DNA of 64,000 nt, from positions 10,369,100 through 10,433,099 of the forward strand of contig NC_079496.1 in NCBI RefSeq assembly GCF_030052815.1, read 5' to 3'. The notes under the pieces are model-generated. The model saw only the letters and a list, made by a program, of their open reading frames with translations, had not been told where the DNA came from and made no database searches. Origin of the DNA: Hevea brasiliensis (Eukaryota > Streptophyta > Magnoliopsida > Malpighiales > Euphorbiaceae). The position numbers and the translations under genes are program-made. This document shows positions 47,360-60,625 of the stretch, piece by piece. Numbering within the stretch: the stretch's first letter is position 1; the number at the start of each line of letters is the position of its first letter.

Positions 47360-50300
47360 CTCTCTTTCCTTTACCTTCCTTCACTCCGGTCACCAATACT
47401 GCTACAACCTTAAAAATTCAATTCAACATTACCTATATACCGTTAAAATCTTCATCCTTACAGACACCAGCAAGTTGACAATCCAGAGCACTAAATAACA
47501 CCCCAATCTTTCTTTGTATGTCGAGCTACTATATTTAGATACCACGAGCACGGTTTTGATGCCCAATACTTGGACTAATTTATGGCTGTAAAGATTTACA
47601 GTGAATCTTGCATGAATTATAATGGAAAAAAGATTCTTTGAATTGATTTCCACCTAACCAGATTTCAGTAAAATTAGTGAGTATTGATTGTTCTTTCCTT
47701 TTTTTAGCTCCTACTGTTATGGGGTGTGTGTAGAAAAGGAAAATTTTATTATTTGCATGCAGTGTTTTAATTTCTCTTTTTCATTCTTCTATTAAAATTT
47801 AGAAATTCAATGTCAGTGCCAGCTAATTAATTTGGTTAATATAAATAAAGAATAAAATTTTTTTTTAACGGAATCTAATTTTGAATAATAATAAAAGGAA
47901 ACAGTGGTTATAATTATAGCTGTTTTTAAGCTGTCATTATGAATTAGGCATAACCATCAATTAAAGGCTCAAATAAAGAAAATTTAATACCAAATTACAC
48001 GTAGACCAAAGCTTATCTCTTAAATTGGCAAAAACTGCTCAATTTATAAAATATTATACTAGATAAATTTTTACGTAGATTAATATGTTAAGTCTATCCA
48101 ATTATTTTTTTTAACAATATATATAATTAAACGTATGATTTAATTTTTTAAGTATTTTTATATCTATAATTTATAATTTGTCTATTTATAACATATATAA
48201 AATTAGATGGAAAAGGAAATAATTGGATAGAGAAAAATATTTATACTAATATACCATTTAAAATAAATAAAAATCCTTGATAACTTGATTGGTTTTTTTA
48301 TTTATAAAATGCAAAAAATAAGAAATATTGAGTTTTAGTTTTTTTTTAATTTATTTTAAAATTCTTTATTTTTAAGGTAAAAAAAATATTTAATGTAATT
48401 GTTCTGTATAGAAAAATTTAATTATAATAATTAATTATGATAAGATCTATGTGAGACGACTATAATTAATAATTATAATGAAATAATTATATATATATAT
48501 ATATATATATTAGTTTCATTGTATAATTTTTTAAAAAATAAAATATAATAAGCTTGTAATAATTTACTTGAAAGGACAAAAAAGGGTTAGGGATGTCAAT
48601 GGATCAATTTTTCTGGGCACTTGATCTAACTAAATTCTAATAAAATTAGTTTAAATAGTACATAATTAAGTTTGAAATAGATTTAGGTTTAAAATTTAAT
48701 ACCTGTAACGAGTTCAGATCGAATTTAAATTTTCAGTATTATTTATTTAAAAGCATTTATATAAATATTTAATTATACATAATATATATTTATTTTATAA
48801 TAATATTTATAAATTTTTAAAGATTTTATTTTATATAAAATAAAATTAAAATATTTTATGAAATTATTAAAATTTTAAAATATAAATTATTAATAAAATT
48901 TATTTTTAATATAGATTATTAATTAAAATATATAAAATTAAATAAATTAAAATATTTTCCGAATAGTAATAATTAAATTTAAAAAAAATAAAATTTAACT
49001 AAATTTAAAATAAATTTAAAATTTAAAAATATTAATCAAATATAAATAAATAAAAAAAAAGTGATTTCCACGATACCTTTAAAATCTTAAATTGTCCTTT
49101 AAGGTTCCTCGTCACTTTTGCAGTAAACGTAAGATTCGCCACGTGGGTTTCGCACACTTTGGGTGTTGACTGTCAGTGATCACTTTGCTTCCTTCTCTTA
49201 AAAAAATCTAAATAAAAAATAATAATATTTACAATATTGAGGCATTTTTAAATTCAGAAAATTAAAAGTAAAAAATAATTCATCCACGATCTATTGGCAA
49301 CCGGCAATAATAAATTGTTCACACATTTAAATTATTGACAAATTTAGCTATAATAATTTAAAACCACAAATTCACACATTGGTATTTTCCAATTAATTAT
49401 TTTTTTAAAATTCTTTATTTAAATTATTAAATAATCATATATTTTAATGATATAATTATTTAATTACTACTTCTATTTATTTTTTACTTAAAAATTATTG
49501 ATTTTCCTAAATTATATAAACTATTATACATTTTTATGTATGCAAATAGAAGGAAATAATTAAATGTAATTTAAATATTATTATGTTTCTTATTTTTACT
49601 TAAATAATAAACATAAATAAATTGAAATAATTATACTACTAATTAAAAATATATTAATAAAATTAATAATTATAAATAATATAAATAATTTACAGTCGAT
49701 TAAATTTAACTAAAAATCTTTTAAAGTAAAATAAAAATTCGCGTCACATTTAATGGATTAGAAAAGAAAATAGATATTGGAGCCATCTAGTAAATTGCGG
49801 CGGTCAGCTTCTCCATTAGTTCCATCACAGAAAATTATTGAAAATTACAATGAACAACTCAACATATTAGATGCATATCTAATTAAAAGCTGGAAAGGAA
49901 TTATATAAAAATTGAAGCCATCATTGTTATTCCAAGGATAGGTTTGCTGAATAATTAACGGTATTCATTCAATCTTTCCAAGTTTTCCCAATTTACTTGG
50001 CTTACCAAGTTCCATGTGCAACAAAATAAATTGAAGGTTAAACGAAGTTTCAGATAGTAATTGAATGATCAGAGGTTGAACTTGACTAGTTGAGAGAGCT
50101 CAACTACTGGCTTTGGTTTCGTGGCGGCAAGGGTATAATAAATTTGGGGCGTCGTCTTCGATTCGATATTTATTAAAAATTTAAAAAAATAAGCTACTAA
50201 TAACTGTCCTGGAAGTAAGTACCAGCAGTCAGAAAAGCTACTGAAAAGCAGTGCAGGAAGTAAATAGCAGCAGAGAAAAGCCATGGTTCTACAAGCCATT

Positions 50301-51362
50301 CTCCTTTCACTTCCCTTTTTTAATGTTCACAACCGAATCAATGGAATCTTATACATTGGTGTACGGAGTTCTAGAATTTGAAATTTCAAACTTTTATTTC
50401 ATTTTTATTTATTTTTTTACATTTTCTCCGAGACTTAAATTTAAAATTTCATAGTCAGATTATAATATGTTAAAAAAAATCCATACTTTTATATTTTTTG
50501 AAATAGCAAATAAATTATACGTTAAAAAAAAATCTTAAATTTTACTATTTTTTTTAAAATAATTCATACTTTTAATTTTAATAATGTTATGTTTAAAATT
50601 TTGATTTTATTATAATTTTATATTTTGATTCACCCAGCCTTCCTTCCTTTTGAGCTTCCAAGACCCACCCAAAACCCTACTTCTTTTATTGCGATCCACC
50701 CAAGCCCTCGCTTCTATCGTTATTGTCGCTCAAGTTGGCGAGATTGTTGATTTCGCACCATTCAGAAATAGCAAGAGAGAAAAGAAAAATCGAAAGACCC
50801 AAACTTCCTTATCGTCAACACCATCATCATCGGTGAGAGCATATGGGAAGACCAAAAAAATTTTGTCGGCCACTCTTCTTCCACACTCTCTCTCTCTCTC
50901 TCTGCTGATGGTGGAGGATAAGACATCCAATTAAAGGAAAAAGCTGAGATAAATTTTAACAGTTATACTTAAATTTTAAAGTATCTAATAAATAAGATTA
51001 ATGTAACATAAAATTTTAAACTCTGATATTTTATATGGTAAAAACCTTTTCACTCATATTCGATTCATATATAATATTTATATGAACAATTTAAAATGAC
51101 ATAATATAAATAATTAGTATTATTTTTTGAAGATAAAATTCTTATAATCAACTGTTATATATTTAATATTTTATTATATTATAAGACTGAAATTATTTTA
51201 TGATTAGTATATAAAGAAAATTATACACATGAAGAATAAAGAATTATGGCAGTTAAAAAAAAAAAAGAATAGAGAGTTATCCATATTATCACTTTTTTGT
51301 ATGAAGGGCTAAAAAAAAAAAGAAAGACTTTTGAAAAGCAAAATGTAGACAAAGAATAAGCA
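47360..51362. other. AT-rich intergenic region upstream of OPT1 and before the LINE
   Basis: About 4 kb. 47360-47720 holds the OPT1 leader and proximal promoter. 47800-49070 and 49200-50060 are A/T deserts with an (AT)n tract at 48490-48511. A small G+C-richer island lies at 49080-49200. A pyrimidine-rich segment at 50635-50935 has a (CT)n run near 50885-50905 and open frames without recognisable domains. Confidence 0.45.
49139..49146. promoter_or_regulatory. G-box/ABRE-like element upstream of OPT1
   Basis: CCACGTGG lies within a small island (49080-49200) of normal composition in an A/T desert, about 1.8 kb upstream of the OPT1 start. A TTGAC W-box core sits nearby (about 49166). Presence is clear; regulation of OPT1 is a guess. 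Confidence 0.35.
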
Positions 51363-51369
51363 AAGCATA

Positions 51370-53136
51370 GTGCGTAGGAAGCTGAATAGTTGTGGCTTTT
51401 TTGATATGCTGATTGTAGACCCGGTTGGCACAGCGAGTGGCTTTTATTTAGCATGGAACTCTAATTGTACTGTGAATGTAATGAAATTTGTAAATTTCTT
51501 TATTCATGCTTCTGTTATGGATGCCAAGAATCTCTTTATTCATGCTCAGTGGGATGTAATGTTTGTGCACATTAACAGTGAAGAAGAAATTATGAAGGAG
51601 CAATTCAATTTTATTCTGTCTTACTCTTCTAACTTCCGAGACGAAAGTTTGTTCATCGGCGATTTCAATGCCATTCTAAAGCTCTATGAGAAACGGGGTG
51701 GTAATTTTAGAGCAAAAGCAAAAATGACCATATTTCGCAGGTTGGTTGATTTACTTTACTGTGGACCACCTATGACATGGAATAATCGTAGGGATAATCC
51801 TTATAACGTTCAGGAAAGGATTGATAGGTGTCTTGCCTCCCACCAATGGTTACTGTTATATCCCTCGGCACAAGTCCATCACTTACAGGATTTGGGATCC
51901 GATCATCGACCTATTATGCTATGTATTAATCCGACCCCAAAAGCAAAGAAATTCTTTCACTTTGATAGTAGATGGGTCTCAAATCAAATGGTGGAATTAA
52001 TTATCTCTTCTGCATGGAACTCTGTCTCTAATGGTTTTGGTATGTCTCAAACTGCATACAAATTAAAAGCTTGCCGTCATGCTTTATTCTATTGGGGCAG
52101 AGCCAATTCTCACAATTCAAACCATCACATTACTACTTTAAAAGGTCAATTGGCAACAGAACAACAACATCCGAGTAACTGGAATGCCACAAGAATCCAA
52201 GAGCTTGAAAAAGAACTGTTGACTGAAATAAAGCATGAGGAGTCTTATTGGGCTCAAAAAGCTCGTGTAAGTTGGCTAAAGTTGGGGGATAGAAATATAA
52301 GCTACTTTCATGCCAAAGTGATCCAAAGGCGAAAAAGAAATTTAATCCAGGGGTTAATGGATCAACATGGAATATGGAAAACCTCCCTTCATGAGATGCA
52401 AAGGATAGCTTGTGATTATTTTCGTCAGATTTATTCATCAAGCAACCCAGCAAATCTGGAATCCTTCACAAATGGTTTTCAATCAAGAATTTCAGAGGCG
52501 ATGAACAATCAGTTACTTCAGCCTATTACTAGAGGGGAAATTTTTCGTGCTATTTTTGCCATATATCCTACAAAAGCACCAGGAGAAGATGGTTTCACAG
52601 CATTATTCTTTCAACAGTATTGGCATATTATAGAGGAGGATATTTGTAAAGCAGTGCAAATTTTCTTTGATACAGGCAGAATGCCCAGGAGCTGGAATCA
52701 CACATTGATCACCCTTATACCAACGGTTAAACAAGTGCAGTCTACGAGGGATGTGAGACCCATTGGGCTATGTAATGTTATATATAAAGTGGTTTCCAGG
52801 TTACTGACTTATAGATTGCAACCATTTATGGACAGAATCATTGGGTGTGAGCAAAATGCTTTTATCAAACATAGGCTGATTGCGGATAACATCCTTCTTA
52901 ATCAAGAAGTTATGCACTCTCTCAAGGTGCGGCGCAAAGGGAAAAGTTATGGGATGGCTCTTAAATTAGACATCAGTAAAGCCTTCGATTGTGTGGAGTG
53001 GGGTTACCTAGAACACATGATGCTACGACTTGGTTTTCATCCAAAATGGGTTCAATGGATTATGGCTTGTTTGACTACAGTGACCTATTCAATCCAAGGC
53101 ATCGAACGGGTTTTATCACCTCCACACGGGGTTTGA
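51370..53136 (+). pseudogene. LINE ORF2: endonuclease and first part of reverse transcriptase
   Basis: The frame opens inside the endonuclease (the first ATG is not near it) and shows FIGDFNAIL and the catalytic GSDHRPIML block near 51900. The RT starts at about 52530 with the motifs APGEDGFTALFF, RPIGLCNVIYKVVSRLL, and LKLDISKAFDCVEW. It stays open for 588 codons and then loses frame just before the RQGDPLSPYLF motif. Confidence 0.9.
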
Positions 53137-53450
53137 GACAAGGGGATCCATTGTCCCCGTATCTCTTTCTAATATGTGTTGAAGGTCTATCCCACAAGTT
53201 GAAATCCTCTCCTCTGCAGAGTCTGAAAATAGCAAGACATGGCCCTGCCCTCACCCATATTTTCTTTGCCGATGATTCTATCATCTACTCGAGGGCTTCT
53301 AAGAGGGATGCGGAGATAATTAAAAAAATCCTTCAAGAGTATGCTTCTGCTAGTGGACAATCAATTAATCATAGCAAATCCAGTTTGGTTTTTAGTTCCA
53401 GCACCCCTACTGATATTCGTAAAAGAATTGCCGAAGTCCTTCTTATTTAG
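52989..53450 (+). pseudogene. LINE ORF2: rest of reverse transcriptase with FADD active site
   Basis: This continues the RT in another frame: TRGLRQGDPLSPYLFLICVE and the FADD catalytic site at 53265-53276, followed by the thumb-side SGQSINHSKS block. It ends at a TAG (53448-53450), beyond which homology continues (KYLGLP, WKRNLLSKGGKEVLIKAV). Confidence 0.9.
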
Positions 53451-55323
53451 AATTTTGATGCTCCTTCAAAGTATCTTGGACTCCCTTCTGAGATCCCACA
53501 TTCCAAGAAGCAATCCTTTTCACAAATTCTAGATTGTGTAGCAAGTAAGACTGCTGGTTGGAAAAGGAATTTATTATCTAAGGGAGGGAAAGAGGTTCTT
53601 ATTAAAGCAGTGGCAATGGCGATACCAGTGTATGCCATGTCTGCGTTTCGACTACCATCCTCTTTTTGTAAAGCTATGAATTCCATGCTTTCTAATTTCT
53701 GTTGGGGGCAGCAGAGGAATGAGAGGAAGTTGCATTGGGTAGCTTGGTCTCAAATGTGTGAGCCAAAGCCAAAAGGCAGAATGGGTTTTAAGGACCTTGA
53801 AGGTTTTAATATGGCACTCTTGGCAAAGCAAGGATGGAGGCTTATGAACAACCCTAATTCCCTTTTATCTCAAGTCTTTAAAGTAAAATACTTCCACTTT
53901 ACTAATTTTTTGCAGGCATCACAGGGAAGCTGCCCATCGTGGGGATGGCAAAGCTTATTGTGGGGAAGGCAAGTGCTTCTTAGGGGGTGAGATGGCATGT
54001 AGGAAATGGACATTCTATCCTTTGTAAATTAGACAACTGGATTCCCCAATCTTTTCCAAATCCTCCAAGAGTCAAGATGGATCATGATGCTAGTGTGGTA
54101 TGGGTCCACCAACTTATCAATCAGAATTCTCACTCATGGAACTATGAAAGGCTTCAACAAAACTTCCATGAAGAGGAAATCAAGTGTATTTCAGCAATTC
54201 CTGTGGGGCTGTTTCGACAAAAAGACCAACTTATATGGCACTATGATAAAAGGGGTAAATACACTGTCAAATCTGGATATTATATAGTGAGAGAGATCCA
54301 AAAATCCCAGCATTCCTTGTCCCTCTCAGTAGCAAGTCCAAGTTCCAATAGCAGGTTGGAGGAGCTATGGAAACACATATGGAAGATTAAATTACCATCT
54401 AAGTTATCCATTTTCCTATGGATGATGCTAATGGACAAGCTACCAACTAATGACACTCTACATAAGAGATTGCCGCATTTTGATCCTTGCTGTCCTTTTT
54501 GTGGGGAGATGGAAACTAGTAAACATTTGTTCTTCTCTTGTCCTCACGCTGTAGCAATATGGATTAATTCCCCACTCAGGCTAAGATCTGTCTTTCTTCA
54601 TAGTGTGGATGTTAAGGATTGTTGGACTGAATTATTAATACCTCTTCGGAATCATGAAGATCACCAGCAGCTTATACAACTCTTGGTTTTCATATTGTGG
54701 CATGTTTGGAAGAGCAGAAATGAAAAGATTTTCAGAAATGTTATCATATCTCCACAGGACATTATAGCAGCAACACTTAAGCATTTTGAGGATTTCTCCT
54801 TGGCAAATGACTCTATTTCAAAGCAGTCAGAACTGAATCATTCTACTCTAGCTTTGACCCCTCCACCGGTGAATGTTATTAAGCTCAATTTTGATGCTGC
54901 AGTGGATAGAAATAGAAGGAGAGGAGCAATTGCAGTTGTAGCTAGAAATTTGGAAGGGAAGCCGTTAGATTGGTGCTGCAAAGTGTATGAATCTATTGTT
55001 GATCCGCTAGTCCTGGAGAGCCTAGCATGTAGAGATGCTGTCACCCTTGCCCTAAATAGAGGCTTCTGTGCAGTTAGAGTAGAAGGAGATTCTCTTATGG
55101 TTATACAGGCCATTCTCTCTCAATCTGCACCTTTAGACATTAAAGGGTCATCTTCGATATCAAGCTTTTAGCAAGCAGGTTCAATTTGGTTACTTTCTCC
55201 CATGTTAAAAGATTGGGCAACCAAGCTGCACATGCTTTAGCTAAAAAGTTTTTAAGTGATCCCTACTTTGCTTGTAATCGGTCTGCTCAGCAAGCATTTG
55301 TCTTTGGACATATGCCAGTATGA
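53451..55323 (+). pseudogene. LINE ORF2: zf-RVT and RNase H C-terminal region
   Basis: After the stop the RT thumb continues to about 53990, then in a shifted frame to 55171. The zf-RVT domain is at about 54350-54570 (WKIKLPSKLSIFLWMM, then CCPFCGEMETSKHLFFSC). RNase H (RVT_3) follows with LNFDAAVDRN and VEGDSLMVIQAI. The final strand and HALAKKF block lie in a third frame to the TGA at 55321-55323. Confidence 0.88.
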
Positions 55324-55364
55324 TTCTTCAATGAAATTTCAATCTTCAAACAAAAAAAAAAAAA

Positions 55365-56006
55365 GAATGCTTAGGAATTCTTGTCAGATTATTTTTATAA
55401 TCCACATAGTACAAATCAAACCTTAAAGTATAAACAATATTTCATTCAAAGTTGACTAAATATGACCATGCAAAATAACCTTTGACATTAACATTGTAAT
55501 CCATGCCAAAACCAGCATCATTAGGAAAATTATTAATTGAGGATTATCAAAAACATCTAGTTAAGTATCTTGAAGATTGGACTCACGAAGAAATCCCAAA
55601 GCATTCCATATATGTTTTTTATAATGGTATATCCTGAATTCATCCTTTAATTGCTTCCTCTATGGGTTCCGTTTCATTATTATAATTGTCAACCCTTAAA
55701 ATAATATATAGAAAAAAGAAATCAAACCAAAACATAACTATATAAATTAAATTATAGGATCATTATATGTATCTTTGGCATAGTTCAAAAGATGTCGAAT
55801 CCCTTTCGGAAAAATATAAAATCAAGATGAGTAACCCTATAAATTTTGATTACTATGTCAATGATATGATCCATAAATGTATAATTCTCTCTTTATTATA
55901 ATTCTGTAAAGTTAAGAGAAAAAAAAAATATTGTATTATCAATTAAACTTTTTAATAAATGAAAACTTATTGGCAAATTTATAGGTTTAGAGATTTATTT
56001 TGATTT

Positions 56007-56059
<53 letters not shown>

Positions 56060-56182
56060 TCTTCCTTCAGGACATGAACTTACAAGTTTCAATAATGTGA
56101 CTATTAGTTGTATCTAATATGATTTGGATCAACTGCAGCATTTGGTTTTGCAAAATATAAAGAATAACATTGCAACCCAATA
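55365..56182. other. Spacer between the LINE and the 1-kb tandem array
   Basis: A/T-rich unique sequence with an (AT)n tract at 56010-56055. No coding evidence. Confidence 0.5.
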
Positions 56183-56560
56183 AAATCATAGGATTCTCAA
56201 ATGAATTTTATTGTTAATAAAATTGAGCAATCCATCCCCAATTAAATTTTACACAGTTCTTGGATATGGACCATAGATCATAGGATCCATTCACTTAAAA
56301 AATATGAAATAAATTGCCTTTGTTAATTAAAAATTTGTATACATAATAAATGATTAATTGCTAGGTAAATTTGGAAGAAAGACTACCAACCCAAACATGA
56401 AAATTAATGGTTGTTCTAGATGCTTCTATATTAATTGTTCTATTGGAGAGAGATTCAAACCAGAAGATAAAGAGCGTTATCCCGATCTTGCCTTTTTGAG
56501 TTGTCTACATAATTAATACGTAATAAGCTCAAACCTAAATGGTGACATTTTTACTTAAAA

Positions 56561-56563
<3 letters not shown>

Positions 56564-56608
<45 letters not shown>
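56564..56608. repeat. (AT)n tract ending array unit 1
   Basis: Perfect alternating A/T of about 45 bp. It follows TTTTTACTTAAAAAAT in the same position as in other units but is joined directly to the start of unit 2, marking the truncation point. Confidence 0.95.
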
Positions 56609-56613
<5 letters not shown>

Positions 56614-56985
56614 CATAGGATTCTCAAATGAATTTTATTGTTAATAAAATTGAGCAATCCATCCCCAACTAAATTTTGCACAGTTCTTGGATATGGACCA
56701 TAGATCATAGGATCCATTCACTTAAAAAATATGAAATAAATTGCCTTTGTTAATTAAAAACTTGTATACATAATAAATGATTAATTGCTAGGTAAATTTG
56801 GAAGAAAGACTCACAACCCAAACATGAAAATTAATGGTTGTTCTATATGCTTCTATATTAATTGTTCTATTGGAAAGAGATTCAAACCAGAAGATAAAGA
56901 GCGTTATCCCAATCTTGCCTTTTTGAGTTGTCTACATAATTAATACGTAATAAGCTCAAACCTACATGGTGACATTTTTACTTAA

Positions 56986-56989
<4 letters not shown>

Positions 56990-57053
<64 letters not shown>
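56990..57053. repeat. (AT)n tract of array unit 2, longest in the array
   Basis: About 64 bp of perfect alternating A/T. The matching tracts in units 3, 4 and 5 are at 58023-58063, 59019-59047 and 60010-60040, so tract length ranges from about 29 to 64 bp while the flanks stay nearly constant. Confidence 0.95.
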
Positions 57054-57056
<3 letters not shown>

Positions 57057-58018
57057 TTTATACAAATTTAGTAATTTTTTCTATATGCTTATATAGTTAC
57101 AGCATGAGAAAAGAGTATATGATAGGTAATTATGTAAGGTTTAATTGCTGAATTTCTACTTTTATATTGACAATTCACCCAGAATGAGCATTGAAAGTTG
57201 TCCAATACTTCACTCATGATTATCAAATCTTTTCAAAGAGAAGATTTACATATTCACGATAATTTTCCTTATATTTTATATAATTATTTGATAAGATATT
57301 TTATTGTTTAAATGAGAATATTATTATTGAACAAAATTAAAATGAATGTTTGAACATTTAATATTTTGAAAATATGATATGAAATTATATATTTGCACAA
57401 TACAATAACTTAAAAGCCACCATATTTCTCCTTTAGGGTATGAGGAGTATCTTAATGAAAAATAGTAATAAAAAGTTCCAACCTCGAGTTTCACAACAAA
57501 ATAAATTAAAATTTTGATTTGCTTTTATACTTTTACTAAAAGACTAAGATAAAGTCCCTTCTCTCTTTTTAAAAAAAAAATTATAAGAAATTATAACTAG
57601 TTAATTAGTTGAAATTCTTCAAATTTTCCAATAAATTTTTAAATCATATGATTCTCAAATGAATTTTATTGTTAATAAAATTGAGCAATCCATCCCCAAC
57701 TAAATTTTGCATAATTCTTGGATATCGACCATAGATCATAGGATCCATTCACTTAAAAAATATAAAATAAATTGCCTTTGTTAATTAAAAACTTGTATAC
57801 ATAATAAATGATTAATTGCTAGGTAAATTTGGAAGAAAGACTCACAACCCAAACATGAAAATTAATGGTTGTTCTAGATGCTTCTATATCAATTGTTCTA
57901 TTGGAGAGAGATTCAAACAAGAAGATAAAGTGCGTTATCTCAATCTTGCCTTTTTTAGTTGTCTGCATAATTAATACGTAATAAGCTCAAACCTACATGG
58001 TAACATTTTTACTTAAAA

Positions 58019-58065
<47 letters not shown>

Positions 58066-59014
58066 AATTTAGTAATTTTCTCTATATACTTATATAGTTA
58101 CACATGAGAAAAGAGTAAATGATAGGTAATTATGTAAGGTTCAATTGCTGAATTTCCAATTTTACATTGACAATTCACTCAGAATGAGTATTGAAAATTG
58201 TTCAATATTTCACTCATGATTATCAAATCTTTTCAAAGAGAAGATTTACATATTTACGATAATTTTTCTTATATTTTATATAATTATTTGATAAGATATT
58301 TTATTGTATAAATGAGAATATTATTATTGAACAAAATTAAAATGAATGTTTGAACCTTTAATATTTTGAAAATATGATATGAAATTATATATTTGCACAA
58401 TACAATAGCTTAAAAGCCATCATATTTCTCCTTTAGGGTCTAAGGAGTATCTTAATGAAAAATAGTAATAAAAAGTTCCAACCCTGAGTTTCGCAACAAA
58501 ATAAATTAAAATTTTGATTTGCTTTTATACTTTTACTAAAAGACTAAGATAAAGTTCCTTCTCTCTTATTAAAAAAAAATTACAAGGAATTATAACTAGT
58601 TAATTAGTTGAAATTGTTCAAATTTTCCAATAAATTTTTAAATCATAGGATTCTCAAATGAATTTTATTGCTAATAAAATTGAGCAATCCATCCCCAACT
58701 AAATTTTGCACAGTTCTTGGATATCGACCATAGATCATAGGATCCATTCACTTAAAAAATATAAAATAAATTGCCTTTGTTAATTAAAAACTTGTATACA
58801 TAATAAATGATTAATTGCTAGGTAAATTTGGAAGAAAGACTCACAACCCAAACATAAAATTAAGGGTTGTTCTAGATGCTTCTATATCAATTGCTTTATT
58901 GGAGAGAGATTCAAATCAGAAGATAAAGAGCGTTATCTCGATCTTGCCTTTTTGAGTTGTCTACAATTAATACGTAATAAGCTCAAACCTACATGGTAAC
59001 ATTTTTACTTAAAA

Positions 59015-59049
<35 letters not shown>

Positions 59050-60006
59050 TTTATACAAATTTAGTAATTTTCTCTATATGCTTATATAGTTACAGCATGA
59101 GAAAAGAGTAAATGATAGGTAATTATGTAAGGTTCAATTGCTGAATTTCCAATTTTACATTGACAATTCACCCAGAATGGGCATTGAAAGTTGTCCAATA
59201 CTTCACTCATGATTATCAAATCTTTTCAAAGAGAAGATTTACATATTCACGATAATTTTCCTTATATTTTATATAATTATTTGATAAGATATTTTATTGT
59301 TTAAATGAGAATATTATTATTGAACAAAATTAAAATGAATGTTTGAACCTTTAGCATTTTGAAAATATGATATGAAATTATATATTTGCACAATACAATA
59401 GCTTAAAAGCCACCATATTTCTCTTTTAGGGCCTGAGGAGTATCTTAATGAAAAATAGTAATAAAAAGTTCCAACCATGAGTTTCGCAACAAAATAAATT
59501 AAAATTTTGATTTGCTTTTATACTTTTACTAAAAGACTAAGATAAAGTTCCTTCTCTCTTATTAAAAAAAAAATTATAAGGAATTATAACTAGTTAATTA
59601 GTTGAAATTGTTCAAATTTTTCAATAAATTTTTAAATCATAGGATTCTCAAATGAATTTTATTGTTAATAAAATTGAGCAATCCATCCCCAACTAAATTT
59701 TGCACAGTTCTTGGATACCATAGATCATAGGATCCATTCACTTAAAAAATATGAAATAAATTGCCTTTGTTAATTAAAAACTTTTATACATAATAAATGA
59801 TTAATTGCTAGGTAAATTTCGAAGAAAGACTCACAACCCAAACATGAAATTAAGGGTTGTTCTATATGCTTCTATATCAATTGTTCTATTGGAGAGAGAT
59901 TCAAACCAGAAGATAAAGGGCGTTATCCCAATCTTTCCTTTTTGAGTTGTCTACATAATTAATACGTAATAAGCTCAAACTTACATGGTAACATTTTTAC
60001 TTAAAA

Positions 60007-60043
<37 letters not shown>

Positions 60044-60625
60044 TATACAAATTTAGTAATTTTCTCTATATACTTATATAGTTACACATGAGAAAAGAGT
60101 AAATGATAGGTAATTATGTAAGGTTCAATTGCTGAATTTCCAATTTTACATTGACAATTCACCCAGAATGAGCATTGAAAATTGTCCAATATTTCACTCA
60201 TGATTATCAAATCTTTTCAAAGAGAAGATTTACAAATTCACGATAATTTTCCTTATATTTTATATAATTATTTGATAAGATATTTTATTGTTTAAATGAG
60301 AATATTATTATTGAACAAAATTAAAATGAATGTTTGAACCTTTAATATTTTGAAAATATGATATGAAATTATATATTTGCACAATACAATAGCTTAAAAG
60401 CCACCATATTTATTCTTTAGGACCTGAAGAGTATCTTAATGAAAAATAGTAATAAAAAGTTCAAACCCTGAGTTTCGCAACAAAATAAATTAAAAATTTG
60501 ATTTGCTTTTATACTTTTACTAAAAGATTAAGATAAAGTTCCTTCTCTTTTATTAAAAAAAAAAATTATAAGGAATTATAACTAGTTAATTAGTTGAAAT
60601 TGTTCAAATTTTCCAATAAATTTTT

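Larger units (their letters stand above)
51363..55364 (+). mobile_element. L1-type LINE (non-LTR retrotransposon), nearly complete ORF2, 5'-truncated
   Basis: In order it encodes the apurinic-type endonuclease, reverse transcriptase, zf-RVT and a C-terminal RNase H, followed by a short 3' UTR and poly(A) (55352-55364). The first part of the endonuclease and any ORF1 are missing. At least three frameshifts (near 53100, 53985, 55145) and one in-frame stop (53448-53450) inactivate it. A confident target-site duplication was not found. Confidence 0.93.
56183..60625. repeat. Tandem array of about 1-kb units, 4 complete plus 1 truncated copy
   Basis: Units start at AAATCATAGGATTCTC or close variants at 56183, 56610, 57641, 58640 and 59634, and the last ends at about 60625. 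Sizes are 427, 1031, 999, 994 and 992 bp. Each full unit contains conserved blocks (AATTTTATTGTTAATAAAAT, GATCATAGGATCCATTCACT) and one (AT)n tract of different length, then a conserved second half. Unit 1 stops at its (AT)n tract, where unit 2 begins. Units look over 95% alike by eye. No open reading frame longer than noise exists in them, and no terminal repeats or transposon genes are visible. Confidence 0.95.

Noticed and set aside
50650..50934. 94-codon frame in a pyrimidine-rich stretch with (CT)n
   Set aside because: Composition is that of a leader or promoter; no domain and no splice context.
56183..60625. Regular repeat spacing that might suggest a CRISPR array or a telomeric or centromeric satellite
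   Set aside because: Units of 1 kb, plant chromosomal context and no short repeat-spacer structure exclude CRISPR. Only about 4.4 copies argues against a centromeric satellite.
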